Of a stretch of 29,592 bases of DNA, positions 7,932 to 15,560 are shown in pieces. Made by a program: the position numbers and the translations under genes. Origin of the DNA: a virus; IMG/VR virus record IMGVR_UViG_3300042291_000022, positions 1 through 29,592 of that record; one strand, given 5' to 3'. The notes under the pieces were generated by a model. It worked only from the letters and a program-made list of their open reading frames with translations. It was not told where the DNA came from and searched no databases. The stretch's first letter is position 1. The number at the start of each line of letters is the position of its first letter.

Positions 7932-9566
7932 TTATAAAGTTGACGATAGATAACCCTTGCGCTTTGCTGCCGTCCAAAGGTCTTCTCCGTCAAAATGTTT
8001 TTCTTCTTCTAAGCCGTCATCCAAAATGCCTATAGGTAGCAATTCTTCTTCCATTTGGATGTTTCTTTCTTCCAAAAGTCTTTGTCTAACATCGGAATTT
8101 GTTATCTCTTTGAAGAAACTTTGTGCTGTCAACCATGAAAAAAGTACCAAAGTCATCACAATATCATCATTGTTGCCCTCTTCGGCTTTATAAGAATCTT
8201 TATCTCTTACGAAAGTATTTAGCTCCGCGATGGTGTCAAAGTCTGTAGTAGTGAGTTTGTCAGTTTCTATCAGAGTTTTCAGATTGGAACAGCCAATCTT
8301 TTTGACAGTCTTGGATGTTTTGACTCCATAGGCTGCACCCTTCTTGAATCCGCTGGCAATGTGCTGACCTTTAATGTCGTGGCTTTCAATGCGGAAGATG
8401 TTTTCATACTCCAAATCATAATGTAAAATGTCAACTACTTGTTGCCCAACGCTATTAGTTTCTACCAATATCCAAGCACGATTGTATCTGTTAGCAAGAT
8501 TATAAACATATGTTGGGAAGATAAAAGCTGATAGTTTATTATCTCTAAACTTAGCTACATGCTTATATGGTATCTCGGTAACGTCAATAATTGAGCATAC
8601 TGAATAGTCTAGTCCAACGCCTTCCGCACAATCTACAATTGCCATGTAAGTATGCCCTGGTTTTGGTGCTTCGTAAATGTCTAGGTATTCTTCTTTTTCT
8701 GCTGGATTATTAAACGCAAGCATCTTGAGTTTAGCGCCAGGAATCAATGTCGCTGATGAACCAATAAACTCGGTTTCAAACTCTTGCCTGAACTGTTCTT
8801 CACTGGTGTTTCTAATTGTTTCTTCACGCCAGGTTGCATCTCTTCCTGGCACCATAGACCAATGAACTTCAAATGGCACATATAATGAACGCTGTTCAAC
8901 TGCATCTGTCCACATCTTGTAAAACTGATTCAATCCATGTGGCGTTGAAACGATAATAACTTTTGTGGTTTTACCGGACGAGATTACCGGATAAGTGGAA
9001 GTAAAGAATTCGGCTGCAATGTTTTGTGGAACGAAAGCAAACTCATCCAAGAATACTAGATTGTATGTTCCTCCACGAACACCAGATGCGTTTGTTGCGT
9101 AAGCGGAAATCTCAGAACCATTCTCAAGAACGATGTTGCCCTTGTTCCATTCCATAATGCCTTGTTGCATCCACAATGGAAGATATTCATATGAGTATTT
9201 GATACGACCAAGAATGTCACGGGCTAAGTCGCCTTTGTTAGCTAAAATCGCAATCTTGTAATCATCCGAAAACAAAACAGCCCAAAGCATGTAACCAGCT
9301 GTTGTTGTTGTTTTGCCAACCTGTCGTGGCATCTTAGCAATAGAGAAACGTTGGCTGTGGAAACCACGAACCATCTCCACTTGAAAGTCCCACATATCAA
9401 AAGGAATGAGACCCAAGTCTACGTTAACAATCTTTACATAATTTTTAATGAAGTAGACTGGATCTTTAATGCACCGAGTAATCTCAATTAGCTGGTCATT
9501 GGTGTACTCAACTTGTACACCAGCCCGCTTTAACTTTGGATTACCTAAATAACCACCGATTGACAT
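7932..9566 (-). CDS. gp17: Terminase large subunit gp17
   Basis: 544 residues (T4 gp17 is about 610). It is the ATP-driven packaging motor and headful nuclease. The N-terminal ATPase shows Walker A PRQVGKTT (residues 80-87), Walker B VFLDEFAF with Asp174-Glu175, and a coupling-motif-like STPHGLNQFY (about 207-216). The C-terminal RNase H-like nuclease shows IVDCAEGVGLDYS (Asp312), WILVETNSVGQQ (Glu369) and EGNNDDIVM (Asp467/Asp468), the expected acidic triad. The ATG overlaps the stop of the upstream Dps gene (TAATG), so it is likely coupled to it. There is no sign of an intein or a frame break. Confidence 0.97.
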   Translation of the reverse strand: MSIGGYLGNPKLKRAGVQVEYTNDQLIEITRCIKDPVYFIKNYVKIVNVDLGLIPFDMWDFQVEMVRGFHSQRFSIAKMPRQVGKTTTTAGYMLWAVLFSDDYKIAILANKGDLARDILGRIKYSYEYLPLWMQQGIMEWNKGNIVLENGSEISAYATNASGVRGGTYNLVFLDEFAFVPQNIAAEFFTSTYPVISSGKTTKVIIVSTPHGLNQFYKMWTDAVEQRSLYVPFEVHWSMVPGRDATWREETIRNTSEEQFRQEFETEFIGSSATLIPGAKLKMLAFNNPAEKEEYLDIYEAPKPGHTYMAIVDCAEGVGLDYSVCSIIDVTEIPYKHVAKFRDNKLSAFIFPTYVYNLANRYNRAWILVETNSVGQQVVDILHYDLEYENIFRIESHDIKGQHIASGFKKGAAYGVKTSKTVKKIGCSNLKTLIETDKLTTTDFDTIAELNTFVRDKDSYKAEEGNNDDIVMTLVLFSWLTAQSFFKEITNSDVRQRLLEERNIQMEEELLPIGILDDGLEEEKHFDGEDLWTAAKRKGYLSSTL

Positions 9567-10000
9567 TATTTAATGATGCTTCTTAACATCCATGCTTTCT
9601 TTTGGTGAGCACCCAAAAGGTCTTGCAAGAAGTTACCAATTGCTGGCTCATCGGCTTGTTCGGCTGCAACAATACCAGCACGGAGATGTATAATGAATCT
9701 ATCGTTATCACGCTTCAATTCAGTCATCATAGCAAGTGCCATTGGAATGTTTTGTGATTCTTCTAAGTCAGCTAATTCCAACATTCTTTCTAATGATCCT
9801 GGAGCATAACTATCTAATTGACGGATGTGTTCCGCAATAAGATCGTTTTGATTGAAAACTTCGGTGTAGAATCCATTGAGAAAATCGTGATATTGTGGAA
9901 AATTAGCACCCTCAATATTCCAATGGAAGCCATGCGATTTTAGATACAGAGCAAAATTGGTACCCAAGATTACTTTTAGTTGTTGAATTAGTTGTTCCAT
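9566..10000 (-). CDS. dps: Dps-family ferritin-like protein
   Basis: 144 residues, slightly short of typical Dps (150-170), lacking the Lys-rich N-terminal tail of E. coli Dps. Dps proteins form 12-subunit cages that oxidise and store iron and protect or bind DNA. The signature is clear: LKSHGFHWNIEGANFPQYHD (His26, His38), then YTEVFNQNDLIAEHIRQL (Asp53, Glu57), followed by APGS, with spacing that matches the intersubunit ferroxidase site. The fourth acidic ligand, four residues after the second His in bacterial Dps, is Asn42 here. The gene sits between the small and large terminase genes, where T4 has nothing. It starts 2 bases after the gp16 stop and its own stop overlaps the TerL start. 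A late role in the infected cell or the virion is inferred. Confidence 0.9.
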   Translation of the reverse strand: MEQLIQQLKVILGTNFALYLKSHGFHWNIEGANFPQYHDFLNGFYTEVFNQNDLIAEHIRQLDSYAPGSLERMLELADLEESQNIPMALAMMTELKRDNDRFIIHLRAGIVAAEQADEPAIGNFLQDLLGAHQKKAWMLRSIIK

Positions 10001-10001
10001 T

Positions 10002-10385
10002 TTATCCTACTTGTTTAATTTGTTTAATTAAATCTCTTGTTGAGCCTACGAATACAGCTTTGTCTACATTTACTACGGTCTGTTCTTTGACTGGTGACAA
10101 ATCTCTTTTTCTTTTTTGTAACTCAAGCAAATCTTTATTAATGTCGGACATATTTTTAATTAGCGTGGCTGCAACTTCATATGCTCTTGGATGATCCGTT
10201 GCTTTTGCTACCATAAGAATATTGTCTACAGCAACTCTGCCTTTTTCCGCTAACTCACGAATATTGTTTCTTGCGAATTCAAAATCCGAATCCACATCTG
10301 TTGGAACAATTTCAACTATAGAAGATTCGTCTTCTGCTAGTGGTTGAACTCCAAAGATGTTGGATAGATTTTCATTAGTTTTCAA
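10002..10385 (-). CDS. gp16: Terminase small subunit gp16
   Basis: 127 residues from a TTG start at 10385-10383, which overlaps the preceding stop as TTGA. The N-terminus then reads MKTNENLSNIFGVQPLAEDE, typical of T4-type gp16. An upstream TTG at 10412 would add nine residues that overlap the fibre gene and look unrelated. Residues of about 40-110 are helical (FEFARNNIRELAEKGRVAVD, then KNMSDINKDLLELQKRKRDL), matching the central coiled-coil of gp16 that builds the DNA-recognising ring. The C-terminal segment (NVDKAVFVGSTRDLIKQIKQ) resembles the conserved end of the family. T4 gp16 is longer (164). The gene stands upstream of gp17 with only dps between them. Confidence 0.87.
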   Translation of the reverse strand: MKTNENLSNIFGVQPLAEDESSIVEIVPTDVDSDFEFARNNIRELAEKGRVAVDNILMVAKATDHPRAYEVAATLIKNMSDINKDLLELQKRKRDLSPVKEQTVVNVDKAVFVGSTRDLIKQIKQVG

Positions 10386-11335
10386 TCTACACCCTGACCT
10401 TTGATAAACCAATTATTTGCGCCGACATTTAGTAGTGTTGCCCATCCACGAGGATACACATTTGCATATCCTTTTACGGTAGAGTTGTTAGCAACATAAA
10501 GCGTAACATCATTTGATGTAGCAACATTAATTCTACCGGTGCCGTTAAGAACAATATCAATTACTGTGCCCGTTGGCCATGCAACAACTCCAGAGTTTGG
10601 AATGGTAATTGTTTGAACTTGTGTATTGGTACTATAGATATGTTTTCCACGATCCGTCAACTGCAATGTGTAGTCTTGTATTTGAATATTTTGTGATATA
10701 TTCAATGCAGTATTAGCGGCTGTGTATGCACTATTAGCTTGATTGAATGCATTGCTAATATTATTAGTTAGTATAACAACACTTGCACCAACGTTGGCTT
10801 GTCCAGCTAAAGCGGCCGCGCCGACATTAGCTTCATATGCAGCCTTGGTTGTAATTAATCCAGCTCCTACGTTTGCTTGTCCTGTTGCTACATCAGCAAT
10901 TCTGCCAGCACCAACGTTAGCTTGACTTGCCGCAGTTATTGTAATAAGACCTGCACCAACGTTGGCTTGTCCAGCTAAAGTGGCCGCACCAGTATTTGCT
11001 TGGTAGGCTGATGTTACCGTAATGATACCAGCACCAACGTTAGCTTGACCTAATGCCACATCAACAATTCTAGCAGCCCCAACGTTAGCTTGTCCAGCTA
11101 AAGCGGCCGCACCAGTATTTGCTTGGTAGGCCGATGTTACCGTAATAAGTCCTGCGCCTACGTTAGCTTGTGATGCAATATCGGTAGCAAACGTTGAATC
11201 AAGATATGCTGATAGTGAAGATAGTGTTATAGTATTTGATGTTCCGCTTGCTGTGTTGGAAATTCCAAATATAATATTTGCTGGTATATTTCCAACACTA
11301 GAGATAGCGGTTAATTGAGATAGCTTTTTTGCCAT
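10382..11335 (-). CDS. Fibre-like structural protein with 11/15-residue repeats
   Basis: 317 residues. Residues 1-55 are a Ser/Thr-rich head (MAKKLSQLTAISSVGNIPAN...). Residues 56-178 consist of tandem units starting QANVGA or QANTGA, each 15 or 11 residues long, probably a parallel coiled coil. After a short AFNQANSAYTAANTA heptad segment, about residues 215-317 form a compact beta domain beginning LQLTDRGKHIYSTNTQV and ending ANNWFIKGQGVD, a C-terminal domain I recognise from other phage fibre and head-fibre proteins. The gene lies between gp15 and gp16, where T4 has no gene. AGGAAG precedes the ATG. It could be a head/neck fibre or a whisker-like protein; the exact role is unknown. Confidence 0.8.
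   Translation of the reverse strand: MAKKLSQLTAISSVGNIPANIIFGISNTASGTSNTITLSSLSAYLDSTFATDIASQANVGAGLITVTSAYQANTGAAALAGQANVGAARIVDVALGQANVGAGIITVTSAYQANTGAATLAGQANVGAGLITITAASQANVGAGRIADVATGQANVGAGLITTKAAYEANVGAAALAGQANVGASVVILTNNISNAFNQANSAYTAANTALNISQNIQIQDYTLQLTDRGKHIYSTNTQVQTITIPNSGVVAWPTGTVIDIVLNGTGRINVATSNDVTLYVANNSTVKGYANVYPRGWATLLNVGANNWFIKGQGVD
10802..11170 (-). repeat. Tandem QANVGA-type coding repeats (45/33 bp units)
   Basis: Nine consecutive units within the fibre-like gene. Reading along the protein, unit lengths are 15, 11, 15, 15, 11, 15, 15, 15 and 11 residues, each starting QAN(V/T)GA (one EANVGA). On the plus strand this shows as recurring caacgttagcttg-like words. The same unit recurs in the fibre genes at 24774-26981 and 27013-28122. 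Confidence 0.85.
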
Positions 11336-11349
11336 TTAGACTTCCTATT

Positions 11350-12351
11350 TTAAGTCAAAGTACTTGGAAATTCTGTAATCGTTTCTGTGAATCCAAAATC
11401 TTCATCCGAGTTTGCTGATACTGGATCGGGCACAGTTATGATTGCGACCGTTTTTAATGGATTCAAATCTACGGTATTTATTGTATATGTAGCATTAGAA
11501 TAATCACCAACAATCACATCATCTTCTTCAAGCAATTCATTTAAGTCTGATACTACTAATGTGCCACCGCTATTATTTGCAAAGTATACAACAGTTCCTG
11601 TTTTGTTTTTGGATGAACTTCTAACAACTTCACCCGTAACTAAAACACCAGAACCATTAGCATAATCAACGTATACTTTTTGTGATAGTGTGCTTCTTGA
11701 ATCCGTATAGATACTTGTATTTGCTTGTTCAATTAAACCAACTGTGCTTACTGGTGGGAAGATATATCCTTTTACAGTAAAAGATAAGTTCCAAATGATA
11801 AGTCTAGTTGTAGACATGTCACCCTCATACTCTGTTTGTGGTGTCACAGAATTAAGAATAACTGGCATATCATATTTTCTACCTAATGTGGGTATTAAAT
11901 CCACAGTCACAGTAAAGTCTGGTGTGAAGTATGGCAATATCTGTTCAAGAATTTGTGTACCATCTTCTGTGTTTCTAACATAGATAGCCAACTCAAATTC
12001 AAAGTTGTATGGTATTGGTGCATACTGCCCAGATACTGTACCAGTCGTAGCATTTGTTGAGAAGTTTCTGTTTATTGTATTAAATTTTCTGGATGAATCG
12101 TATTCTAATCCAACCAAATCAAAAGAAATTCTTGGCACAGATGTTGCAATAGATTTTGTTAATGTTGGATCAGATGCTAGTCGTGTGATGTATTTTTCTT
12201 TTGCGCCATAAGAAAGAGGAACACGCATTCTCTCATGCTCAATTGTTCCAGCTTTATTGTATCTTACCAATAACAAGTCATTGAATAGTGTGCCAAAAGA
12301 AACTACTACTTTACGAATTGTTCTATTATAAAAATGTGAATTATTTAACAT
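11350..12351 (-). CDS. gp15: Tail sheath terminator/stabiliser gp15
   Basis: 333 residues (T4 gp15 is 272). It caps the proximal end of the tail and is needed for joining the tail to the head. Residues 1-205 match the family: a start with NRTIRKVVVSFGTLFNDLLL, RMRVPLSYGAKEKYITRL, then PRISFDLVGLEYD and the mid-section LEQILPYFTPDFTVTVDLIP and WNLSFTVKGYIFPP. Residues of about 226-293 add a Gly/Val/Asn-rich module (VLVTGEVVRSS... VSDLNELLEEDDVIVG) beyond the T4 length. The ATG overlaps the gp14 stop by one base (TGATG), giving coupling to gp14. Confidence 0.93.
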   Translation of the reverse strand: MLNNSHFYNRTIRKVVVSFGTLFNDLLLVRYNKAGTIEHERMRVPLSYGAKEKYITRLASDPTLTKSIATSVPRISFDLVGLEYDSSRKFNTINRNFSTNATTGTVSGQYAPIPYNFEFELAIYVRNTEDGTQILEQILPYFTPDFTVTVDLIPTLGRKYDMPVILNSVTPQTEYEGDMSTTRLIIWNLSFTVKGYIFPPVSTVGLIEQANTSIYTDSRSTLSQKVYVDYANGSGVLVTGEVVRSSSKNKTGTVVYFANNSGGTLVVSDLNELLEEDDVIVGDYSNATYTINTVDLNPLKTVAIITVPDPVSANSDEDFGFTETITEFPSTLT

Positions 12352-13259
12352 CAGGCTTCACCAAAAGGATTATTTTCCGTGAAGTCTAATATTCCATCAG
12401 CTTCAGTTTCTATTCTAACATTGTCGGCGATATCTTCAAATATACTATTACCAACTTGTGTATCATCATTGTATGTTATAGCACTTCTCAATGCATTGCT
12501 TGTATTGCCGCGAATATTACCACTAGCAAAAGTTCCTTGGACCTGAATAATGTCTACAGATGAATGTGCAGTATAAGAATAAACAATAGCTTGTGCATTT
12601 GCTGTCGCTAATGAAGAACCTTGATATATGATTTCGCCAGGAACAAAAGAACCAGTTCCTGCAGGAAATACTGTTGTATTTGCAATGGGCAATGATGCAC
12701 GTTTGTAACTATCAAATATCTGGTCATCAATTTCATCAACTCCAGTGGAAATAATTTCTTCACTAAAGACAAACTGTTTCAACTTCAATGCATACACATA
12801 AACATTACCACCACGCCCACGACCTAATGTGTAAAACATTGCTTGATTGTTTTCGTGTTCTACAAACGATATCTCAAAGAAATTTTGTAATAGAGGAATA
12901 TAAACTAAATCACCTTCTCTAGGTCTAATTAAAGTTGTGCCTAAAGATGCAAATCTTCTGCGTGACATTAGTAAAGTTACTTCATCTCTAATCTCTAAAC
13001 CAAATTTAGATATGAAGTCGCCTTCGCCATCCATTCCACTAACATTTTCCAGATACATTTCAATTCCGTAAGCACTACGGAATTCTTTTAATGTATCTTC
13101 ACCATATAGCATATCTACTTGGTCTCTTGAAGTCTGCGGAAGATAATAAACATCCATGCCATGAATTTGCATAGCTTCAATTACCAAATCTTCTACTAGT
13201 AATTGCTCACTAGTTATTTGGTGTTGTGGAAAATTATTAAAGTAGAAATTCGTTGGCAT
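12351..13259 (-). CDS. gp14: Neck protein gp14
   Basis: 302 residues (T4 gp14 is 256). With gp13 it forms the neck that closes the filled head and receives the tail. The N-terminus carries the family pattern EQLLVEDLVIEAMQIHGMD and VYYLPQTSRDQVDMLYGED, followed by ISKFGLEIRDEVTLLMSRRRF and RPREGDLVYIPL. Residues of about 190-258 form an added module (FVPGEIIYQGSSLATANAQA, then VQGTFASGNIRGN) typical of repeated beta modules in aquatic phage virion proteins. The family end (DNVRIETEADGILDFTENNP) follows it. The gene starts 2 bases after gp13 and overlaps gp15. Confidence 0.94.
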   Translation of the reverse strand: MPTNFYFNNFPQHQITSEQLLVEDLVIEAMQIHGMDVYYLPQTSRDQVDMLYGEDTLKEFRSAYGIEMYLENVSGMDGEGDFISKFGLEIRDEVTLLMSRRRFASLGTTLIRPREGDLVYIPLLQNFFEISFVEHENNQAMFYTLGRGRGGNVYVYALKLKQFVFSEEIISTGVDEIDDQIFDSYKRASLPIANTTVFPAGTGSFVPGEIIYQGSSLATANAQAIVYSYTAHSSVDIIQVQGTFASGNIRGNTSNALRSAITYNDDTQVGNSIFEDIADNVRIETEADGILDFTENNPFGEA

Positions 13260-13261
13260 GT

Positions 13262-14218
13262 TTAGCCCATAAAGATTTCGCTAGGCATACTGCTGATGGT
13301 ATACATTTCTTCTTCTAGTTTGTCCAACTCAGTTTGTGCTTCTTGCATAATTCTTGGACCATCTAGTGTTACACCACCAGGCATTTGAATGCCAGCAAAC
13401 TTAGAAAGATTAGTGCCCCATTGATATTTAATTTTAGCTGTAGCGTAGTTTTTCAAAAACTTATCATTCCAAACATCCGTAACACCAGCTTTTGTTGCTG
13501 TGTTAGCTGTAATGTTTGTTGTTAAACTACTTGCAATAGTAATACTTGTTGGAGAATTGATTGTCCGAATTTGAACTTCTTGACCACTAGATAGTGTGAT
13601 GAAGTCGTTTTCAATAACTTCTTGGTCAAATATTGTTCCTGTTCCAGTCAAAGTATTGTTACTTGTTGTGCCGGTTATTGTACCAGTCAAAGTAACTGTA
13701 TCTGGGCGCATCGCACGATAGCACTCAACAACAACATACTGACCAACCTGTAAGTCTCTAGACCAATCAATGTCTAAGAAAATCTTATTTTGTTTACGGT
13801 TAAATCTGAATAGTGGCGTGCCAGAGAACAACAGATTCAATGTGCGAATGTGTTGCATGGTAATTTCATATGACACATAAGACACTGAGGTAAAGTCATA
13901 CAAATCATGCAATCGTAGCTGATAACGCAAGTCAAACATATTGACTGAGGAAGATGACTGGTCAAATGGTATGATTCCAGTAACAAAAATTACTGGATCT
14001 GGGCAATAAATCCATCTGCGATCAATATCAGCTTGAGTGATTTGATGCTTCATATACATTTGTTCGCAACCATCAAAATGATAGTCTTCAAAGAATTGTA
14101 GTGCATCATCAATTCTGTCTTCAACTTGGTCATCATCCACATTGATTTGGATTACTGGATGACCTAATCTGCGTAGGCAGTAGTCTTTGAAAGTTGCTCT
14201 AGTTGTGGGTTTAGCCAT
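13262..14218 (-). CDS. gp13: Neck protein gp13
   Basis: 318 residues, close to T4 gp13 (309). It attaches to the portal after packaging and completes the neck. Family features are FKDYCLRRLGHPVIQINVDD, VEDRIDDALQFFEDYHFDG, and the C-terminal VWNDKFLKNYATAKIKYQWG plus GIQMPGGVTLDG and a final helix ELDKLEEEMYTI. Residues of about 174-245, between ECYRAMRPD and TDVWNDKF, are a Thr/Asn/Gly-rich stretch that looks inserted into this otherwise conserved frame. The gene is the first of a tightly spaced run (13, 14, 15, fibre, 16, dps, 17) and has an exact late promoter 26 bases upstream. Confidence 0.94.
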   Translation of the reverse strand: MAKPTTRATFKDYCLRRLGHPVIQINVDDDQVEDRIDDALQFFEDYHFDGCEQMYMKHQITQADIDRRWIYCPDPVIFVTGIIPFDQSSSSVNMFDLRYQLRLHDLYDFTSVSYVSYEITMQHIRTLNLLFSGTPLFRFNRKQNKIFLDIDWSRDLQVGQYVVVECYRAMRPDTVTLTGTITGTTSNNTLTGTGTIFDQEVIENDFITLSSGQEVQIRTINSPTSITIASSLTTNITANTATKAGVTDVWNDKFLKNYATAKIKYQWGTNLSKFAGIQMPGGVTLDGPRIMQEAQTELDKLEEEMYTISSMPSEIFMG

Positions 14219-14244
14219 TTATAGTTCCCAATAGTTTTATTATC

Positions 14245-14252
14245 TATTTATA
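14245..14252 (-). promoter_or_regulatory. Late promoter for the gene 13-17 run
   Basis: Exact TATAAATA on the minus strand, 26 bases upstream of the gene 13 ATG. The TAA stop of the glycosyltransferase gene (14250-14248) is embedded in it. Confidence 0.8.
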
Positions 14253-15003
14253 CTATCAAGGCACCAGTCTTGGAATCATATTTTTTATTAGGATCAAACC
14301 ACTTAAAACCTTCCCAACCTGGCTCTCCCTCAAGCACTCTTTTGCCTTGAGAATATACACCAATGTGTTCCACAAGATTACTTCCATCTTGATTTTTAAG
14401 AATAGCCATCTTCATTTTGTGTTGCTCTTTGAAGTATTTCATTACTGGATACTCAGCCAGATTGCAACCTTCAACTTCTTTCACGGGCTCTTTTGTTACC
14501 CAAGATGGATATAATGATGCCATTGTCCAGAAATAGTCATCCCTAACATCATACCGGTATTCTTTAAAGAATTTATCTTCCCAAGTTATTGCTGGTTTGT
14601 TCAACTCAAAATCATACCATGGATTTCTTTTGAGATTGATTTGGCAAAACTCTTTATTTTCTTCTAAGAAATCTATCAGAGATTGTATTTTTATTGGTTC
14701 ACCAAATACTACATCATCTTCATGGTGCCAGATGTAGTCATAGTCTTGTGTTGCTAGATAATTCCACAACTCGGTCCAAGTTGGAGTTAAACCAAGATTC
14801 TCTGTATGAAGAACTGCTTCATTGAATCCATATTTTTTGGCTAACTCTACAATAAGTTTATCATCTCTATCTTTTGGATAATCGTCTATGAATATGCCAT
14901 AGACCTCATGATCGCCAAAGTCAATATACTTTTGATGTGATTCTAAAGTTGGTATTAAAAATTCTGGTCTGTTTGTGGAGAAGATAACTCTGCATATTTT
15001 CAT
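14248..15003 (-). CDS. Probable glycosyltransferase (GT-A-like)
   Basis: 251 residues. The N-terminus (MKICRVIFSTNRPEFLIPTL) has the strand-loop-helix start of family 2-type nucleotide-sugar transferases. It is followed by EVYGIFIDDYPKD, HTENLGLTPTWTELWNYL and YIWHHEDDVVF, where Glu95-Asp96-Asp97 resembles the metal-binding DxD motif. Downstream LKRNPWYDFE and WTMASLYPSW fit an acceptor-side region. The C-terminus ends in GEPGWEGFKWFDPNKKYDSK. It lies one base after an oxygenase-like gene and right before gp13. The acceptor is unknown: virion proteins, such as the fibres encoded upstream, are a plausible target, while host surface sugars or DNA are alternatives. Confidence 0.75.
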   Translation of the reverse strand: MKICRVIFSTNRPEFLIPTLESHQKYIDFGDHEVYGIFIDDYPKDRDDKLIVELAKKYGFNEAVLHTENLGLTPTWTELWNYLATQDYDYIWHHEDDVVFGEPIKIQSLIDFLEENKEFCQINLKRNPWYDFELNKPAITWEDKFFKEYRYDVRDDYFWTMASLYPSWVTKEPVKEVEGCNLAEYPVMKYFKEQHKMKMAILKNQDGSNLVEHIGVYSQGKRVLEGEPGWEGFKWFDPNKKYDSKTGALIV

Positions 15004-15004
15004 A

Positions 15005-15559
15005 TCAATATTCTGTTGTTATGAAAAATAATTGAAACAGTCTACCATCTTCTTTGTCTTTGCCGAAGTAATCTAAAGACATATGATAATTGTTTCCACG
15101 ATACAATACTAATCTATTGTAAACATTTCCAACTCTATCAACAAGTTCCCACTTAGTCATGTCTTGTGTGACGCCAGATAAATCTGTGCCATCTTCCATC
15201 ATACTACCGGTTTTTTTGTACCTGAATATTCCTGTGCCGCCAGATAGTGGAGCATCAGGAGTCAAATACAAAACTCCTGCCCAAGTGTTGTATGAATCTG
15301 CATGAATCCAACTTCTATCCATTGATGTGGTTAGTTGAAAACTTCCAGTGTATCCATCATTTGCTTGCCAGTCGGTAACATTTCCAGATACATCTTGAAG
15401 TATTTTTTGTATGGTTTCTTTTGTGCTTTCATTGATAAAAGTTTTTGTTCTAGTGCCTGGCCAATTGCCAGTAACATCAAACTCTTGTGATAACGCAAAC
15501 TCTCTCACATCATTTGGATTATTATAGAACTCATCAACCACAATCATATTTGTTTTCAT
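15005..15559 (-). CDS. 2-oxoglutarate/Fe(II) oxygenase-like protein (DUF6445 type)
   Basis: 184 residues. The core of a double-stranded beta-helix oxygenase is visible: SWIHADSYNTWAGVLYLTPD gives His86-x-Asp88, followed by APLSGGTGIFRYKK, the distal His159 in NNYHMSLDYFGKD, and Arg173 in GRLFQLFF as the likely 2-oxoglutarate-binding residue. The N-terminus (VDEFYNNPNDVREFALSQEF) matches what I recall of the DUF6445 group found in T4-like aquatic phages. It is flanked by another oxygenase and a glycosyltransferase with gaps of one base, so the three are made together. The substrate is unknown. Confidence 0.78.
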   Translation of the reverse strand: MKTNMIVVDEFYNNPNDVREFALSQEFDVTGNWPGTRTKTFINESTKETIQKILQDVSGNVTDWQANDGYTGSFQLTTSMDRSWIHADSYNTWAGVLYLTPDAPLSGGTGIFRYKKTGSMMEDGTDLSGVTQDMTKWELVDRVGNVYNRLVLYRGNNYHMSLDYFGKDKEDGRLFQLFFITTEY

Positions 15560-15560
15560 A

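Noticed and set aside
7932-9566. Intein or homing endonuclease in the terminase gene
   Set aside because: The ATPase and nuclease motifs are continuous with normal spacing and no inserted domain is seen.
10386-10412. Upstream TTG start for gp16 at 10412
   Set aside because: The extra residues lie inside the fibre gene's end and do not resemble the family; the TTG at 10385, overlapping the stop, gives the expected MKTNENLSN start.
10802-11170. Regularly spaced repeats resembling a CRISPR array
   Set aside because: The repeats are in frame within a protein gene, vary in sequence and spacing (33 or 45 bp), are not separated by unique spacers of constant length and have no cas genes nearby.
11473-11482. 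AATAAATA late-promoter-like word inside gp15
   Set aside because: It lies inside a coding region with no gene start shortly downstream.
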